Source: an uncultured Saprospiraceae bacterium
GTDB lineage: Bacteria > Bacteroidota > Bacteroidia > Chitinophagales > Saprospiraceae
NCBI GenBank assembly: GCA_938015805.1
Contig: CALLXF010000090.1
Location: 1 to 60,333 of the forward strand
DNA: 60,333 bases
Direction of reading: 5' to 3'
Shown: positions 42,643 to 52,434 of the stretch, in pieces
Layout: each line of letters starts with the position of its first letter
Position numbering within the stretch: position 1 is the stretch's first letter
Translations under genes and position numbers: made by a program
The notes under the pieces: model-generated
The model's database searches: none
Told to the model about the DNA's origin: nothing
The model's input: the letters and a program-made list of their open reading frames with translations, nothing else

Positions 42643-43878
42643 TTATTCCACCCAGTCTGCTACAAACATATTTGTAGATCGACCACCTCCGTTATTTCTA
42701 TTAGAAGAGAAGGCTAGTTTTTTTCCATCGAAAGAAAACATAGGGAAAGAATCAAAAGCATCATCAAAAGTTATTTGCTCTAATCCGCTTCCATCCTCAT
42801 TAATCATATAAAGATTAAAAGGAAATCCTCTTTCAGAGGTATGATTTGAAGAAAATATAATTTTATTTCCAGAAGGATGATAAAATGGGGCCCAGTTTGC
42901 CTTTCCTAATTTTGTTACTTGCTTAAGGTCAGAGCCATCCACATTACAGACATACAACTCCATATTAGTAGGTTGCACCAGACCCTGAGCTAATAGATCT
43001 TTATACTCCTTTATCTCTGCGTCTGTCTTAGGTCTACTGGATCTAAAAACGAGTTTAGAGCCATCTGGAGAAAAGAAAGCTCCTCCGTCATAACCTAGTC
43101 CATTAGTCACTTGCTTTTTATTAGAACCATCGATATCCATAGTCCACAACTCTAGGTCTCCTGAGGAAGTCGAGGTATAAACTATTTTATCTCCATTAGG
43201 GGAAACCGTTGCTTCTGCATCATATCCCGGACTATCTGTGAGTTGCTCAGTAATATTACCTTCTAGATCAGCCACGAAAATATCAAAGCTCTCATATATC
43301 GGCCAGACGTATTTATCTCCTCTCGGTGGCTCTGGTGGACATTTATCATCCCATAAATGAGTAGATGCATAAAGGACATGTTTATTTCCTGGCATAAAAT
43401 AAGAACAAGTGGTCCTGCCTTTTCCAGTGCTTAACAATGGAGGCATATCTTCTCGGTCTCTTTTAAAATCCTCTAAGTATATCTGATCACAAGGTGCATT
43501 CCACTTTTCATTTTTTGCCTGGAATACTAATTTTTTATCATCAAAACTCCAGTAAGCCTCTGCATTATCTCCTCCAAAAGTCAACTGACGTAAATTCTTA
43601 ATATGCACTTCCTGAGGATAGGTAAGATCCGCTTTTAAGGCCGAACCAGCTTTACTATCGCCATGATCGTGACCTGAGTGATCATGTCCAGAATGATCAT
43701 GACCTGAGTGATCATGTCCTGAGTGATCATGTCCAGCATGATCATGACCTGCGTGATCGTATCCCGCATGATCTTGACCTGAGTGATCGTGTCCTCCAGG
43801 TCCATGCTTATGGTCATGTTTACAAGCCATTACTACCATTAAAAAAACAACGATTATATAAGCTATGCGTATTTTCAC
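42643..43878 (-). CDS. His-rich lipoprotein with TolB-like beta-propeller
   Basis: 411 residues. Lipobox VVMAC (Cys19) is followed by a His/Asp-rich tract (residues 21-73) with 19 His, built from repeats of the five residues HDHSG or HDHAG. The rest is a TolB/PD40-type beta-propeller (GYDAEATVSPNGDKIVYTS, GAFFSPDGSKLVF, APFYHPSGNKIIFSS, FPMFSFDGKKLAFSS). His tracts like this bind Zn, Ni or Cu and are seen in metal chaperones; coupling to a propeller is less common. Metal storage or delivery at the outer membrane is inference. A -7 box lies 79 bp upstream. Confidence 0.88.
   Translation of the reverse strand: MKIRIAYIIVVFLMVVMACKHDHKHGPGGHDHSGQDHAGYDHAGHDHAGHDHSGHDHSGHDHSGHDHSGHDHGDSKAGSALKADLTYPQEVHIKNLRQLTFGGDNAEAYWSFDDKKLVFQAKNEKWNAPCDQIYLEDFKRDREDMPPLLSTGKGRTTCSYFMPGNKHVLYASTHLWDDKCPPEPPRGDKYVWPIYESFDIFVADLEGNITEQLTDSPGYDAEATVSPNGDKIVYTSTSSGDLELWTMDIDGSNKKQVTNGLGYDGGAFFSPDGSKLVFRSSRPKTDAEIKEYKDLLAQGLVQPTNMELYVCNVDGSDLKQVTKLGKANWAPFYHPSGNKIIFSSNHTSERGFPFNLYMINEDGSGLEQITFDDAFDSFPMFSFDGKKLAFSSNRNNGGGRSTNMFVADWVE
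43660..43791 (-). repeat. 15-bp tandem repeat encoding HDHxG
   Basis: About nine copies of a 15-nt unit (codons for His-Asp-His-Ser/Ala-Gly) in the lipoprotein gene. The middle copies are nearly identical, so copy number may vary between strains. Confidence 0.85.
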
Positions 43879-43956
43879 TTTATCAGAATTTTATATTCAA
43901 TAGAAGTAAGATTAACTTAGTTCATCAGTTCATTGTAAAAAAATGTACTGAGCACA

Positions 43957-43964
43957 CAAAAGTA
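43957..43964 (-). promoter_or_regulatory. Candidate -7 box for the His-rich lipoprotein gene
   Basis: TACTTTTG on the minus strand, same octamer as at 8758 and 20317, 79 bp before the start. Confidence 0.45.
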
Positions 43965-44006
43965 ATTCTATAAGGATTATTATTGCATTTTCTAAAACCT
44001 TTTGAG

Positions 44007-45248
44007 ATGAGATCATTAATAATCATGGCAGTTATGACACTGTTTTTACAAGCGTGTCATCAATCTAAACTTTTAGTTGCTATAAAACCCCTAATTACGA
44101 GTAGTGAGCAAATAATGCAAGATATTAGTTTTATGGCTCAGGACAAATTAGAAGGAAGGTTAGTCGGAACGGAGGGAGAAAAAATGGCCGCGGAATACAT
44201 TGCCTCAAGATTTTTATCTCTAGGTCTATCAACATTCCCATCCTACCAAAATTACCAGCAGGATTATGTCGTACATAAAAAACCAAATCCTCATTCTCTT
44301 ACACCCACTGGAGATGTTTCTTCTCAGAATGTAATCGGATACATAGATAATAAATCCGATCAATATGTGATTATCGGAGCTCATTATGATCATCTTGGTT
44401 ATGGACATTTTGGAACATTGTGGGATGGTGATCCTGCTATACATAATGGTGCAGATGATAATGCAAGTGGCGTAGCAGTGATGTTAGAAATTGCTAAGCA
44501 ATTAATCAATGGACCAAACAACAACAACTATGTTTTTATGGCATTCTCTGGAGAAGAACTTGGTTTATGGGGTTCTAATTATTGGGTCAAAAATCCGAGT
44601 ATAGATCTTGGAAAGATAAATTATATGATTAACCTGGATATGGTTGGTCGGCTCAATGCCGAAAGATCAGTTGCCATAAATGGAACAGGAACTTCCCCCG
44701 TGTGGGATAAAAAACTGGATCAGCTTAATAGATATAATTTTAATATCGTCAAGTCTGCATCGGGAGTAGGTCCCTCTGATCACACATCTTTTTACAATAA
44801 CAATATTCCTGTACTGCACTTTTTTACGGGCCAACATAAAGACTATCACAAGCCCAGTGATGATGTCGAATTTATAAATGCTGAGGGCACTACAGAAATA
44901 GGAAGCTATATTTTAGATATAATTTACAATCTGGATAGTGAAAAAAAATTAACATTTTCTAAGACTAAGGATGAATCAACAGAGGTTCCTGACTTTAAAG
45001 TAACGCTAGGCGTTATGCCTGATTATCTATTTAATGGAAAAGGCATGCGTATCGATGGTCTAAAAGAAGGTAGACCCGCTTTTAAAGCTGATATGAAGAA
45101 AGGAGATATCGTAGTCAAAATAGATACCCTTGATATCGATGACATGATGTCTTACATGAAAGCTTTAGGACAATTTGAACCTGGAGATACAGTACCTATT
45201 ATGATTATGAGAGAAGGTAAAACCATGAAAAAGTTGGTTACATTCTAA
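44007..45248 (+). CDS. M28-family zinc aminopeptidase-like lipoprotein with PDZ domain
   Basis: Lipobox LFLQAC then an M28 core. The zinc set is visible: His in IGAHYDH, bridging Asp in HNGADDNASG, Glu pair in SGEELG, Asp in NLDMVG and His in FFTGQHKDYH. The protein ends with a PDZ-like domain (MRIDGLKEGRPAFKADMKKG, then DIVVKIDTLDI) that would bind C-termini of proteins. Such enzymes trim peptides in the periplasm or at the surface. I start at ATG 44007 (MRSLIIMAV) since the upstream TTG leads to a non-signal start. Divergent from the His-rich lipoprotein gene. Confidence 0.92.
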   Translation: MRSLIIMAVMTLFLQACHQSKLLVAIKPLITSSEQIMQDISFMAQDKLEGRLVGTEGEKMAAEYIASRFLSLGLSTFPSYQNYQQDYVVHKKPNPHSLTPTGDVSSQNVIGYIDNKSDQYVIIGAHYDHLGYGHFGTLWDGDPAIHNGADDNASGVAVMLEIAKQLINGPNNNNYVFMAFSGEELGLWGSNYWVKNPSIDLGKINYMINLDMVGRLNAERSVAINGTGTSPVWDKKLDQLNRYNFNIVKSASGVGPSDHTSFYNNNIPVLHFFTGQHKDYHKPSDDVEFINAEGTTEIGSYILDIIYNLDSEKKLTFSKTKDESTEVPDFKVTLGVMPDYLFNGKGMRIDGLKEGRPAFKADMKKGDIVVKIDTLDIDDMMSYMKALGQFEPGDTVPIMIMREGKTMKKLVTF

Positions 45249-45272
45249 CCCTAGTAGCTTTAGTAAAAATGT

Positions 45273-48200
45273 TTATCTGCTGGTAAAAAACTTAAGTTTA
45301 CTATTATTACTGGCGATTACATATCCCGGCATATTGTTCTGAGTTAATGATATTCTTTTAATATCTCTGGCATCTTCTGGCACAAAAAATCCAGTATCCT
45401 CTACTTGCAATTTAGCGATAAAACTACCATCACCTTTCCCTACTAGAAATAGTCCTTTTCCAGCATCGTACTGCGGTGTCTCAGGCTCGGTATAATAATT
45501 ATTGCCTACTACTAGTAAGTCTAGATGTCCGTCTTTATTAATGTCATCTATGACCGTACTATTTATAGGAGAAAACTGAGCCTCGATAGGTAATGGTAAC
45601 ATCGAAAAGCTATTGCCTTGGTTTTTAAATACTACACTTTGAGAATTAAAGCAACTGTATTGGGTAGACTCTTTTATTTTATCAGCTCCATAAATATCTT
45701 CTATACTAGAAGTGGAAAACTGCAAGTAGGTTGGGAATTTTTCCGCTATAAAAGGCATTTGTTCAGAAGAACATTCTTTACCTCTTACAGGGACATCCAT
45801 CTCCTTATATTTTTTACTCAAGACTATATCTAAGGTGCCGTTATCATCAAAATCATTAGCGTAAACATGGAGCGGTTTAGAGGTATTAAAATGAAACTTA
45901 TTATTCAAGCCGATATTACCAGCGATGAGATCCATATCACCGTCTTTATCTATATCTGCTTTTGCTAAACTACACCACCACCCTTCTGTTTTAGCAGGAA
46001 CGGACTTCTCTGACCATTTAAATTTTCCGTTTGTATTTTTTAGTATTGTAAGAGGCATCCATTCTCCGACCATAGCTATATCTAAATCATTATCCTTATC
46101 TACATCGATCCATTCCATACCTGTAACCATTCCTATATCTTGAAGCTTATTTGCTATGGATTCTGTCACATTTACAAACTTACCTCCATCATTACGGAGT
46201 ATAAAAGATGACGCAGGTAAAGGATAACTTCCAGGATTAGTACGACCTCCTACGAACAAGTCTAAGTCTCCATCTTTATCATAGTCAGCCGCTTTGACAA
46301 CGCTAGTACTTTCCTTAATATCTGGAACAGATTCTCTACTATAAGTAAATACACCTGCACCATTATTTAAATAGAGACGATCTTGGAATAGTTTAGAAGA
46401 AGATATTTCTCCACCACCACCACTGGTTACATAAAGATCTAAGTCATTATCATTATCTACATCTAAGAATACACTACCCATATCCTCAAAGGCAGAATGC
46501 TTTGTAAAATCAGGCATTATCGCTCTTGCGTATTTTCCATTAGATTGCTGGAAATATATACTTCCCTCCTGATCTAAAGCACCTCCTACATAAAAGTCTA
46601 CAAGTCCATCAGCGTTTACATCACCTATACTAATAAACGGTCCTAAAGTAGATTGCCTATGTGGAAGTAATACTTCTTTTGCAAAATCATCATATTTATT
46701 TTCTTGATGGACGTATGTTACTCCTGATTGGAAATTTGTAATATCTATAAATTTAGGATTTACTGCTGTTTTAGTTTTTGTAGCTTTAGGTGCAGAATTA
46801 TACTCTACATTAAGCACACTGTTAGCCTTAACATTTTTAAATATGGATACATTCCCGTCTAACCATTCCACTTCTACTTCATCTATCTGACTAATTTCTC
46901 CTAAGCCAAAATGCAAATACGGTTCTACAGATGACTGATATCCATGGGACAGGTAATACTCTGCAAATTGTAGCTGATCATCGTAAGTGATTTTTACCTT
47001 GGCATTTATATGTTTGCCTTTATGACTCGTATCTTTTAATGCTACACGTAAATAGTTATTACTCTTATTTACATTCTCATATAAAAAAGCTTTTTTATCG
47101 ATATTATTCATAACTAGATCTAGATCGCCATCGTTATCTAGGTCCGCATATACAGCACCGTTAGTAAATGATGGTTCAGAAAAACCCCAGTCTTTTGCTA
47201 CATTACTAAAAGTATAATTCCCATTGTTTTTGTACATATAATTTAAAACAGGATTAGACTCAGCGGTCAATAAAAAATCATATAACTGTTGCTTAGATAA
47301 TTTACCTCCGTTAGCAGCTATAGCTTTTTTTCTTTTATTACGCCAGTCATTATTCTTAGTATCTCTTTTAAACCCATTAGTTACGAGATAATCTTTCCAC
47401 CCATCATTATCAAAATCCGCAAACAGATTAGACCAGCTCCAGTCGGTCTGAGATATATTAGACAAGGCTCCGATCTCGCTAAATATGCCTCTTCCATTAT
47501 TGACTTGCAAGCTGTTAAACATATACTGAGGTACATACTTAAGATTACCTGTGAGGTATCTAAATGCATCTACATCCATAGAGGCCATCAGCGTCTTATT
47601 TCTAACATGATCAGAAGGTGTCATATCCACCACACCGATATCTAGGATTCCATCATTATTAAAGTCTGCAGCATCTGCTCCCATGGAAAAGTAAGAGGTA
47701 TGTCCCATTCGAGTATTGATCTTATCATCGAATGAATTTCCTGCATTATTTATAAACATAAAATCAGGTACAAAAAAATCATTGGCTACATAGACATCAG
47801 TATAACCATCCTCATTAAGATCTGCTGTAATTAAACCCAGACCAAAACCGGGTTTTAAAATTCCTGCGGCTTCTGATATATTTGAAAAACTTCCATTCCC
47901 ATTATTCCGATATAAGGCACTGCACTGTAGATCGTATTCCTTTTTGGATAACGATTGCATTTTTTCCAGCCACTTATTTGCAAGATCATAACCCAGATGC
48001 CAGGTATGATTCATCACAAATAAATCTAGATCTCCGTCTTTATCATAATCAAAAAACGAAGCCTGCGTTGATTTAGATTGGTTATCGATTCCATATTGGG
48101 CGGCAGCCTCTGAAAACGTATTATTCTTATTATTTATAAAGAGTTGATTCGTTTGTTTAGTAAGATTTACGGATGGGTCCGAATTACAAACATATAAATC

Positions 48201-48656
48201 CAAAAACCCATCATTATTTATATCTACAACTGTAACACCTGTAGACCATCGGTCAGATCTGAGACCAGCCTTTTGCGTAATATTTTCAAATTTTAAATCT
48301 CCTTTATTGAGGTATAATTGATTAGAAACATCGTTGCCAGTAAAAAAGACATCTTGTAGTCCATCGTTATTTATATCGATGATTGCCACTCCAGAACCGT
48401 TATAATGGTAGTCATTTACATTTGCAGATCGCTCAGGAGTCTCGGTGATATCATTACTAAAAGTAATTCCAGAAACATCACTCGCTACTCTTCTAAAAAC
48501 AGTAGATTCTGATCCGGCAGTAGAACTTTGATTATTTTCAATTTGAGTCGATGGTTCATTATCTATTATAGGTGTTTGCTCCTTATCAGCACACCCACAG
48601 AAATATAAAAGAAAAAGTATCCATAAGGGTGGGAGTAGTAGTTTCCTGAAAGACAT
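45273..48656 (-). CDS. CRTAC1-like FG-GAP/VCBS repeat lipoprotein with ASPIC/UnbV domain
   Basis: About 1127 residues. Lipobox YFCGC after MSFRKLLLPPLW. At least ten FG-GAP/VCBS beta-propeller repeats, each with a calcium-binding loop such as DINNDGLQDVFF, DYDKDGDLDLFV, DFNNDGILDIG, DADLDNDGDLDLV, and an ASPIC/UnbV-type module in the middle (GQSSVEPYLHFGLGEI, VEWLDG). Bacteroidota carry many such proteins beside SusC/SusD-like pairs, but none is near here. Start at the ATG 48654-48656; a TTG further upstream would give a non-signal N-terminus. Role unknown, probably carbohydrate or surface binding. Confidence 0.9.
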   Translation of the reverse strand: MSFRKLLLPPLWILFLLYFCGCADKEQTPIIDNEPSTQIENNQSSTAGSESTVFRRVASDVSGITFSNDITETPERSANVNDYHYNGSGVAIIDINNDGLQDVFFTGNDVSNQLYLNKGDLKFENITQKAGLRSDRWSTGVTVVDINNDGFLDLYVCNSDPSVNLTKQTNQLFINNKNNTFSEAAAQYGIDNQSKSTQASFFDYDKDGDLDLFVMNHTWHLGYDLANKWLEKMQSLSKKEYDLQCSALYRNNGNGSFSNISEAAGILKPGFGLGLITADLNEDGYTDVYVANDFFVPDFMFINNAGNSFDDKINTRMGHTSYFSMGADAADFNNDGILDIGVVDMTPSDHVRNKTLMASMDVDAFRYLTGNLKYVPQYMFNSLQVNNGRGIFSEIGALSNISQTDWSWSNLFADFDNDGWKDYLVTNGFKRDTKNNDWRNKRKKAIAANGGKLSKQQLYDFLLTAESNPVLNYMYKNNGNYTFSNVAKDWGFSEPSFTNGAVYADLDNDGDLDLVMNNIDKKAFLYENVNKSNNYLRVALKDTSHKGKHINAKVKITYDDQLQFAEYYLSHGYQSSVEPYLHFGLGEISQIDEVEVEWLDGNVSIFKNVKANSVLNVEYNSAPKATKTKTAVNPKFIDITNFQSGVTYVHQENKYDDFAKEVLLPHRQSTLGPFISIGDVNADGLVDFYVGGALDQEGSIYFQQSNGKYARAIMPDFTKHSAFEDMGSVFLDVDNDNDLDLYVTSGGGGEISSSKLFQDRLYLNNGAGVFTYSRESVPDIKESTSVVKAADYDKDGDLDLFVGGRTNPGSYPLPASSFILRNDGGKFVNVTESIANKLQDIGMVTGMEWIDVDKDNDLDIAMVGEWMPLTILKNTNGKFKWSEKSVPAKTEGWWCSLAKADIDKDGDMDLIAGNIGLNNKFHFNTSKPLHVYANDFDDNGTLDIVLSKKYKEMDVPVRGKECSSEQMPFIAEKFPTYLQFSTSSIEDIYGADKIKESTQYSCFNSQSVVFKNQGNSFSMLPLPIEAQFSPINSTVIDDINKDGHLDLLVVGNNYYTEPETPQYDAGKGLFLVGKGDGSFIAKLQVEDTGFFVPEDARDIKRISLTQNNMPGYVIASNNSKLKFFTSR

Positions 48657-48907
48657 TCCGTTTGGTTTTACATGATCACTAGGACCTTTACGAAAATACA
48701 AAATACTGTAAATATTACTACATAGCCTTACATAAGATTATGAGATACCATCATAAAGCAAAAAACTCATTTAGATAAATATCCATATACTCATTGTATG
48801 ATAGTTTTAAATAGTCTTCTTTTAAGATGATAAAGTTGATTTCTTCCTAAAATCTATTACTCATCCAGATTCTAATAATCATAACCCATAATTAATTTAT
48901 GATCTAT

Positions 48908-51361
48908 TTAGTAGGGATCCACGTCTAAGTTTATTCTAACAGATTTAAATCCGGGCGAATTTAAAGTATGTAAACGAGCATGCATTAAAAAGCGTTTTAA
49001 ACCATTCATAACTTTAGGATCTTTTTCCATTTTTATCGTAATGTTCTGTAGGTACTGTCCTCTAAGTCTAGCAACTCCAGGCTGTGTTGGACCTAGTATA
49101 CGATTCCCAAATTTTGCAGATAATTGCTTAGCCAGAAAATGAGCTGCCTCTAATACAGTTTTGGGCTGTTTATGCTTAAGTGTTATTTGTATAAATCTAT
49201 AAAACGGAGGGTAAACAAATTTTTGTCTTTCGGCCATCTCTCGAGCAAAAAATCTATCATAATTATTATCTATCGTTTCTAAAATAACTGGATGTGTAGG
49301 CTGAAAAGATTGTATGATTACTTTTCCTTGCTTACGTTTTCTACCTGCACGACCGGCCACCTGAGTAAATAACTGATAAGCCCTTTCTCCTGCTCTAAAG
49401 TCAGGAAATTGTAAGGATAAATCTGCATTTAAAATTCCGACTATTCCGATGTCTTCAAAATCTAGTCCTTTGGTGATCATCTGGGTACCAACTAGGATAT
49501 CTATTTTTTTTGCAGTAAAATCAGCAATTATATTTTGGTAGGCATTTTTAGTTTTAGTAGTATCGTAATCCATTCGTGCCACTTTGGCATCTGGAAAAAG
49601 TTCTCTGATCTGAGCCTCTATTTTCTCTGTTCCATAGCCTTTTTGGTTTAACGTATGAGATCCACAGGCAGGACAGGTTTCTATCATTTTACGTCTCGAA
49701 CCACAGTAATGACATCTTAGTTCGTTAAAAAATTTATGCACCGTAAGACTGACATCGCAATTATTACATTCGGCGTGCCAGCCGCATTGATCACATTGGA
49801 TCGTAGGAGCATAACCTCTCCTATTTTGGAAAATCATCGCTTGCTCATCATTAGCTAATGCCTTTTCTATACCCTCTCTTAAAGCTAAACTAAAACCATT
49901 TTTTATCCTCTTCGTCTTGTACTCATATCGTAAATCGACCACTTCTATTTCTGGTAAAGCCACAGAACCGATTCTATTTTTCAGTTGGACTAATCCATAT
50001 TTACCTTGATTTACATTATGGAAGCTCTCTAAAGATGGAGTTGCAGATCCTAGGATCACCTTAGCATCATGGAGCTGTGCCATAACGACTGCCGTGTCTC
50101 TACCGTTATACCGAGGGGCAGGATCCTGCTGCTTATAAGAGCTGTCATGTTCTTCATCTACGATGATCAATCCTAGATTTTTATAAGGTAAAAACATACT
50201 AGATCGAGCTCCTAAAACGATCGGCTTCTCATCATTTACGGCTTTCCATATTTCTACTCTTTCGGCATTACCCATTCTGGAATGATAGGTACCTACATCA
50301 TCTCCAAAGACAGCTCTCAGTCTACTCACAATCTGTGTCGTAAGTGCAATCTCCGGAAGTAAATATAGGACTTGTTTTCCCAGAGCTAGCTGCTCTCTTA
50401 TGAGTTCGATATAAATCCTAGTCTTACCACTTCCAGTAACACCGTGTAATAAGATTTGGGACTTTTCTTTATAGATAGCACTTATAGATTTTAAAGCCGT
50501 GGACTGATCATCTGTCAGTAGCGGTAGTTCCTTCTGCTGATAATTACCATGGACTAGTCTCGATACTTCCATCTCCGATAGCTCGATGATCCCTTTTTTT
50601 TCTAAGGCCCTCAGAACTGAGTTATCCACTTTACTGATTTCGTAAATATCTGATTTTGGAATAAATTCTTGTGATTTAGAAAACTGATATATCGCTAAGA
50701 TAGCTCTAGTTTGCTTTTCAGATTTTTTTACCGCGTCTAATACTTCGGATAATTTATTAGGTTCTTTTTTGTAGGCTTCCGCCAATTGAACAACACCTAT
50801 ATTTTTAGGTTTATATTTTTCTATAAGTTCCTCTCGGACATACACGACCTCTTTATCTAGTAAGCTACGGATAACGGGGTATACTGTTTTTTTATCTAGG
50901 ATACTCCGTATTTCTCCAATGGTTAGTTCATTTTGGATTGTTATGGCTTCTGCTATCATGTACTCTTCATCACTAAGCGTGGTCATATCTTCCTGGTAAT
51001 TAGGATTGATATACACTTTAGTTTCAGAAGTGAGTTTTAACCCAGAAGGGAGAGCGACATTCATCACCTCCCCGATAGTACAAGAATAATAGTTAGAAAT
51101 CCAATTCCAAAGCTTAAACTGTTGATCACCGATAATAGGCTCTTTATCTATGATCGAGACGATCGTTCTGGGTTTATAATCCATCTGCATCTCTTTTTGC
51201 AAATCGATCACAAGAGCAGAGTATAGTTTGTTTTTTAATGGAACCTCTACCCTTACCCCAAACTGAATATCACTGATCAACTCCTCGGGCACTACATAAG
51301 TATACTGCTTAGGTAAGGCTAAAGGAAGAACAACTGTCGCATATAAATTTTGCTTATCCAG
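48908..51361 (-). CDS. priA: Primosomal helicase PriA; non-canonical start likely
   Basis: Replication restart helicase. All parts are there: Walker A GVTGSGKT, Walker B VDEEHDSSYK, helicase motifs to LVGTQMITKGLDF, and the two zinc sites in CDQCGWHAECNNCD and CHYCG/CPACGS. The first usual start is GTG at 51290-51292, which cuts off the conserved 3'-end binding start. The expected opening YATVVLPLALPKQYTYVV is encoded upstream in the same frame, but between the in-frame stop at 51374-51376 and that block no ATG, GTG or TTG exists. CTG (51359-51361) and ATA (51368-51370) are the best candidates. PriA is essential or near essential, so gene decay is unlikely. Confidence 0.93.
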   Translation of the reverse strand: MDKQNLYATVVLPLALPKQYTYVVPEELISDIQFGVRVEVPLKNKLYSALVIDLQKEMQMDYKPRTIVSIIDKEPIIGDQQFKLWNWISNYYSCTIGEVMNVALPSGLKLTSETKVYINPNYQEDMTTLSDEEYMIAEAITIQNELTIGEIRSILDKKTVYPVIRSLLDKEVVYVREELIEKYKPKNIGVVQLAEAYKKEPNKLSEVLDAVKKSEKQTRAILAIYQFSKSQEFIPKSDIYEISKVDNSVLRALEKKGIIELSEMEVSRLVHGNYQQKELPLLTDDQSTALKSISAIYKEKSQILLHGVTGSGKTRIYIELIREQLALGKQVLYLLPEIALTTQIVSRLRAVFGDDVGTYHSRMGNAERVEIWKAVNDEKPIVLGARSSMFLPYKNLGLIIVDEEHDSSYKQQDPAPRYNGRDTAVVMAQLHDAKVILGSATPSLESFHNVNQGKYGLVQLKNRIGSVALPEIEVVDLRYEYKTKRIKNGFSLALREGIEKALANDEQAMIFQNRRGYAPTIQCDQCGWHAECNNCDVSLTVHKFFNELRCHYCGSRRKMIETCPACGSHTLNQKGYGTEKIEAQIRELFPDAKVARMDYDTTKTKNAYQNIIADFTAKKIDILVGTQMITKGLDFEDIGIVGILNADLSLQFPDFRAGERAYQLFTQVAGRAGRKRKQGKVIIQSFQPTHPVILETIDNNYDRFFAREMAERQKFVYPPFYRFIQITLKHKQPKTVLEAAHFLAKQLSAKFGNRILGPTQPGVARLRGQYLQNITIKMEKDPKVMNGLKRFLMHARLHTLNSPGFKSVRINLDVDPY

Positions 51362-51407
51362 ACTCTTTATAGTTTAAATTGACACAAAGTAACAGATCGT
51401 AATCCGA

Positions 51408-52310
51408 CTAAAAAAATATCTCTTGTGCCATTCTAAAAGTATTAGCATGAGCATCTATTATAAAGCGGATTTCTTCAGAGTATCCTCCGCCCATACTGAC
51501 CGCTACTGGGATATTATTTTTATGACATTGCTCAAGTACAAAACGATCTCTTTCTTTACACCCATTTAAGGTCATAGATAATCTACCAAGTTTATCTGTT
51601 TCCAGTACATCTACCCCTGCAAGATAAAAAATCATATCTGGCTGTTGCTCATCGATCAGTTTAGGTAAAGTCTCTTTAAGCATTTTTAAAAAATATGCGT
51701 CCTCCGTTTTATCAGGGACACCGATATCTAGATCAGATTGTTCTTTACGGGTAGGATAATTTTTAGCTCCATGCATAGAAAAAGTAAAAACTCTTTGCTC
51801 ATCTTTAAAAATACGAGCAGTTCCATTTCCCTGATGTACATCCAGATCTACGATTAAAATCTTACTACATATCTTACGATCTAACAATAAATGACTAGCG
51901 ATTGCAAAATCATTATAAACACAAAAGCCCTCTCCATGATCCGCAAAAGCATGATGGGTACCTCCTGCTATATTCATTGCGACACCATTAGTCATGGCAT
52001 ATAAAGCACAATCATAGGTTCCTTTAGAAATATATTTCCCTCTTTCCACTAGAGCAGTAGTCATCGGGAATCCGATATTACGTATTTCTTTTTTTGATAG
52101 TAGCTGATGGTCTAGTTTATGGAGGTATTCTGCAGTATGAGTAAATAGCATTTCTTCATTAACCAGTTGTTCAGGATGAAAAAAGTGATCTTCCGTAATG
52201 GTTCCCTCGTAAAGAAGTTGTTCTGGAAGCAACTCATATTTTAGCATCGGAAAACGATGGCCCTCTGGCAACGCATATTTATAAACTGGAGAAAAAGCAA
52301 TTTTTAACAT
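51408..52310 (-). CDS. Histone deacetylase-family (AcuC-like) amidohydrolase
   Basis: 300-residue zinc-dependent deacetylase fold. The catalytic His pair lies in GGTHHAFADHGEGFC, zinc ligands are in VDLDVHQGNGT and later YLAGVDVLETD, and the final GGGYSEE motif is present. Class I/II bacterial homologues deacetylate acetyl-lysine, polyamines or acetoin-linked targets; the substrate here is unknown. It precedes priA by 46 bp on the same strand; the best promoter of the pair is at 52327-52356. Confidence 0.92.
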   Translation of the reverse strand: MLKIAFSPVYKYALPEGHRFPMLKYELLPEQLLYEGTITEDHFFHPEQLVNEEMLFTHTAEYLHKLDHQLLSKKEIRNIGFPMTTALVERGKYISKGTYDCALYAMTNGVAMNIAGGTHHAFADHGEGFCVYNDFAIASHLLLDRKICSKILIVDLDVHQGNGTARIFKDEQRVFTFSMHGAKNYPTRKEQSDLDIGVPDKTEDAYFLKMLKETLPKLIDEQQPDMIFYLAGVDVLETDKLGRLSMTLNGCKERDRFVLEQCHKNNIPVAVSMGGGYSEEIRFIIDAHANTFRMAQEIFF

Positions 52311-52326
52311 CTACTCAATAACAACA

Positions 52327-52356
52327 CAAATCTAAAATAGTTAGCTCTTTTCCAAA
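52327..52356 (-). promoter_or_regulatory. Bacteroidota-type promoter of the deacetylase-priA pair
   Basis: -7 box TAGATTTG (52327-52334) and -33 TTTG (52353-52356) on the minus strand with 18 nt between, close to the TTTG-N19-TAnnTTTG consensus. ATG follows 17 bp downstream. Confidence 0.65.
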
Positions 52357-52434
52357 ATATATAGCTCCTTGAAAAATCCTGCCTTTTTATCTTACTGTCT
52401 GATAATACTCTCGTAGTTCCTACACTTATCCACC

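Noticed and set aside
43635-43817. Open frame with a repeated ITQVMI pattern
   Set aside because: It is the HDHSG repeat of the His-rich lipoprotein read in another frame.
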